Assembly (NCBI GenBank): GCA_963814905.1
Contig: CAWFEM010000013.1
Span: 124,001-188,000 of the forward strand
Source of the DNA: DASWJZ01 sp963814905
GTDB taxonomy: Bacteria; Pseudomonadota; Alphaproteobacteria; Rhizobiales; Afifellaceae
Reading direction: 5' to 3'
Length of the DNA: 64,000 bases
The position numbers and the translations under genes are program-made. Under the pieces are notes generated by a model that ran no database searches, was not told the DNA's origin, and saw only the letters and a list, made by a program, of their open reading frames with translations. Positions 63,096-64,000 of the stretch are shown in pieces; the first letter of the stretch is position 1, and each line of letters begins with the position of its first letter.

Positions 63096-64000
63096 TCAAG
63101 CCTCCCCGACCCTGAGCGGCGAGCGCGGGTAAAGAAGCAGGAGAAGCACCAGCGCGAAGCTCGCGATGCCGGAGGCGGCGATCAGCACCGCGTCGAGCGG
63201 CGACCAGTTTCCGGTGTCGAGCGGCTGGCTGGCGAAGAGCGCCGCACCGGAAAGCCAGCTCATATGCGAGACGAAGAGGATCCCGAACATGTTCAGGCCG
63301 AGATGCACGCCGAGCCCCGCGCCAAGGTTGCCCGTCCTGACGACGAGGATCGTAGCGGTCACCGCGAAAGCGGCGATGCTCACAAGAATGGCCGCCTTGA
63401 TCGCCGGGGCGGACTGCGCGTCCCAGTGCAGCGCCGTGAAAAGAAGGATGGGCAGGAGCGCCCAGACAAGCGGGCTCCTGAAGCGCGCGGCAAGCGACTG
63501 CAGGAGGTAGCCGCGGAAGGCCAGTTCCTCCGCCGCGACCTGCACGAAGAGGAAGAGCGTCAGCGGCACAACCCAGAGGAGCCACGCGCCGATCCCGATC
63601 TCGCTGCGGTGGAACGAAGGATCCATGAAGGCGGAGGCGATCTCGGCGAGCCCGGTGGCGATGAGCGAAGCGGCGAAGCCGCGCGATAGATCGCGCCAGG
63701 AAAGCCGCCCGCTCGCGCCGAGCACACTGCCGCTCGGCCGGCGGTGAACGAGCTTGACGACGAGAAGAACGCCGCCCGCGAGCCCCACGAAGGTCGCAAG
63801 CGCGGTCGCCACACCGGGCGGGGAAACGAAGAAGGCGTTGACGACCGCCCACGGATCGCCTGTCCCTCCTTCTACGACGAAGCCGCCCATGAAGACGCCG
63901 GCGAAGAAGGCGATGAGCGTAGAGGCCGCCCAGAGGACGACGATCAGGACGATGCCCACCGCCAAGCGCCAAAGTCCCGTCCGCCCTTCACGGGCGCGCT
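63096..64000 (-). CDS. CPBP-family intramembrane protease (partial at the window end)
   Basis: At least 300 codons, about eight membrane helices. The CPBP motif 1 is EELAFRGYLLQ, with the later HLGLNMFG motif 3 region and LHWDAQ between. The family includes CAAX prenyl proteases in eukaryotes and bacteriocin-related or regulatory proteases in bacteria; the target is unknown. The frame stays open to the window end (REGRTGLWRLAVGIVLIVVLW), so the true start is likely outside; a TTG at 63965 is a weak alternative. Confidence 0.82.
   Translation of the reverse strand, partial: RAREGRTGLWRLAVGIVLIVVLWAASTLIAFFAGVFMGGFVVEGGTGDPWAVVNAFFVSPPGVATALATFVGLAGGVLLVVKLVHRRPSGSVLGASGRLSWRDLSRGFAASLIATGLAEIASAFMDPSFHRSEIGIGAWLLWVVPLTLFLFVQVAAEELAFRGYLLQSLAARFRSPLVWALLPILLFTALHWDAQSAPAIKAAILVSIAAFAVTATILVVRTGNLGAGLGVHLGLNMFGILFVSHMSWLSGAALFASQPLDTGNWSPLDAVLIAASGIASFALVLLLLLYPRSPLRVGEA

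Overview
The window is GC-rich DNA from a free-living alphaproteobacterium, almost certainly of the order Hyphomicrobiales (Rhizobiales). I infer this from family content and gene order, not from a database search. The supporting blocks are aroK-aroB, bolA / J-domain gene / cobS-cobT, SUV3-like helicase / S4 protein / fdxA / carD, an F1-only atpHAGDC operon, priA / fsa / xerC, and mdh-sucCDAB-lpd. BA14K and Omp19-like exported proteins and FrcABC-type sugar transport fit the same order. No rRNA, tRNA, CRISPR array, prophage or insertion sequence was recognised.

Layout. 0-10 kb: shikimate genes, bolA, a J-domain gene, aerobic cobaltochelatase subunits CobS/CobT, a phytase-like esterase, a spermidine-synthase-like protein, a VUT-family transporter, rpmB and a DUF3108 protein. 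10-16 kb: a 488-nt non-coding stretch, a large helicase with a low-complexity tail, S4 protein, ferredoxin, CarD and an AbrB-PIN toxin-antitoxin pair. 16-22.5 kb: the F1 ATP synthase operon, a BA14K protein and a MazEF-like pair. 22.5-28.3 kb: priA, fructose-6-phosphate aldolase, xerC, a small exported protein and an EamA transporter. 28.4-39.2 kb: a long minus-strand run reading mdh, sucC, sucD, sucA, sucB, a MAPEG protein, lpd, a fatty-acid desaturase and gluconokinase. 39.4-42.5 kb: a lysine-rich histone-H1-like protein, zapE, an Omp19-like lipoprotein and a lipid acyltransferase. 42.6-51.2 kb: a carbohydrate locus with a short-chain dehydrogenase, a xylitol-type dehydrogenase, an ABC sugar importer, a ROK regulator, xylulokinase and a VOC protein. 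51.4-55.6 kb: succinate dehydrogenase sdhCDA-x-DUF3052-sdhB, with two extra genes inside the operon. 55.7-64 kb: small and membrane proteins, an acyltransferase, an EmrAB efflux pump with a divergent TetR regulator, a conserved hypothetical gene, a CueR-like regulator and a CPBP protease cut by the window edge.

Functionally the window is mostly core metabolism (TCA cycle, ATP synthesis, shikimate and B12 pathways) with a pentitol-type sugar locus and a drug-efflux module. The most distinctive points are: six genes that each need one single-base frame correction (aroB, J-domain gene, VUT transporter, ROK regulator, sdhC, acyltransferase); a shared TCTTAC operator-like motif at both toxin-antitoxin modules; a near-symmetric double operator between emrA and tetR; three related palindromic intergenic repeats of about 100 bp; and a fourth, different repeat that supplies the stop codons of two convergent genes. 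The sequence shows no clear wholly new biological system. The two unexplained genes inside the sdh operon and the 488-nt non-coding region are the best leads.
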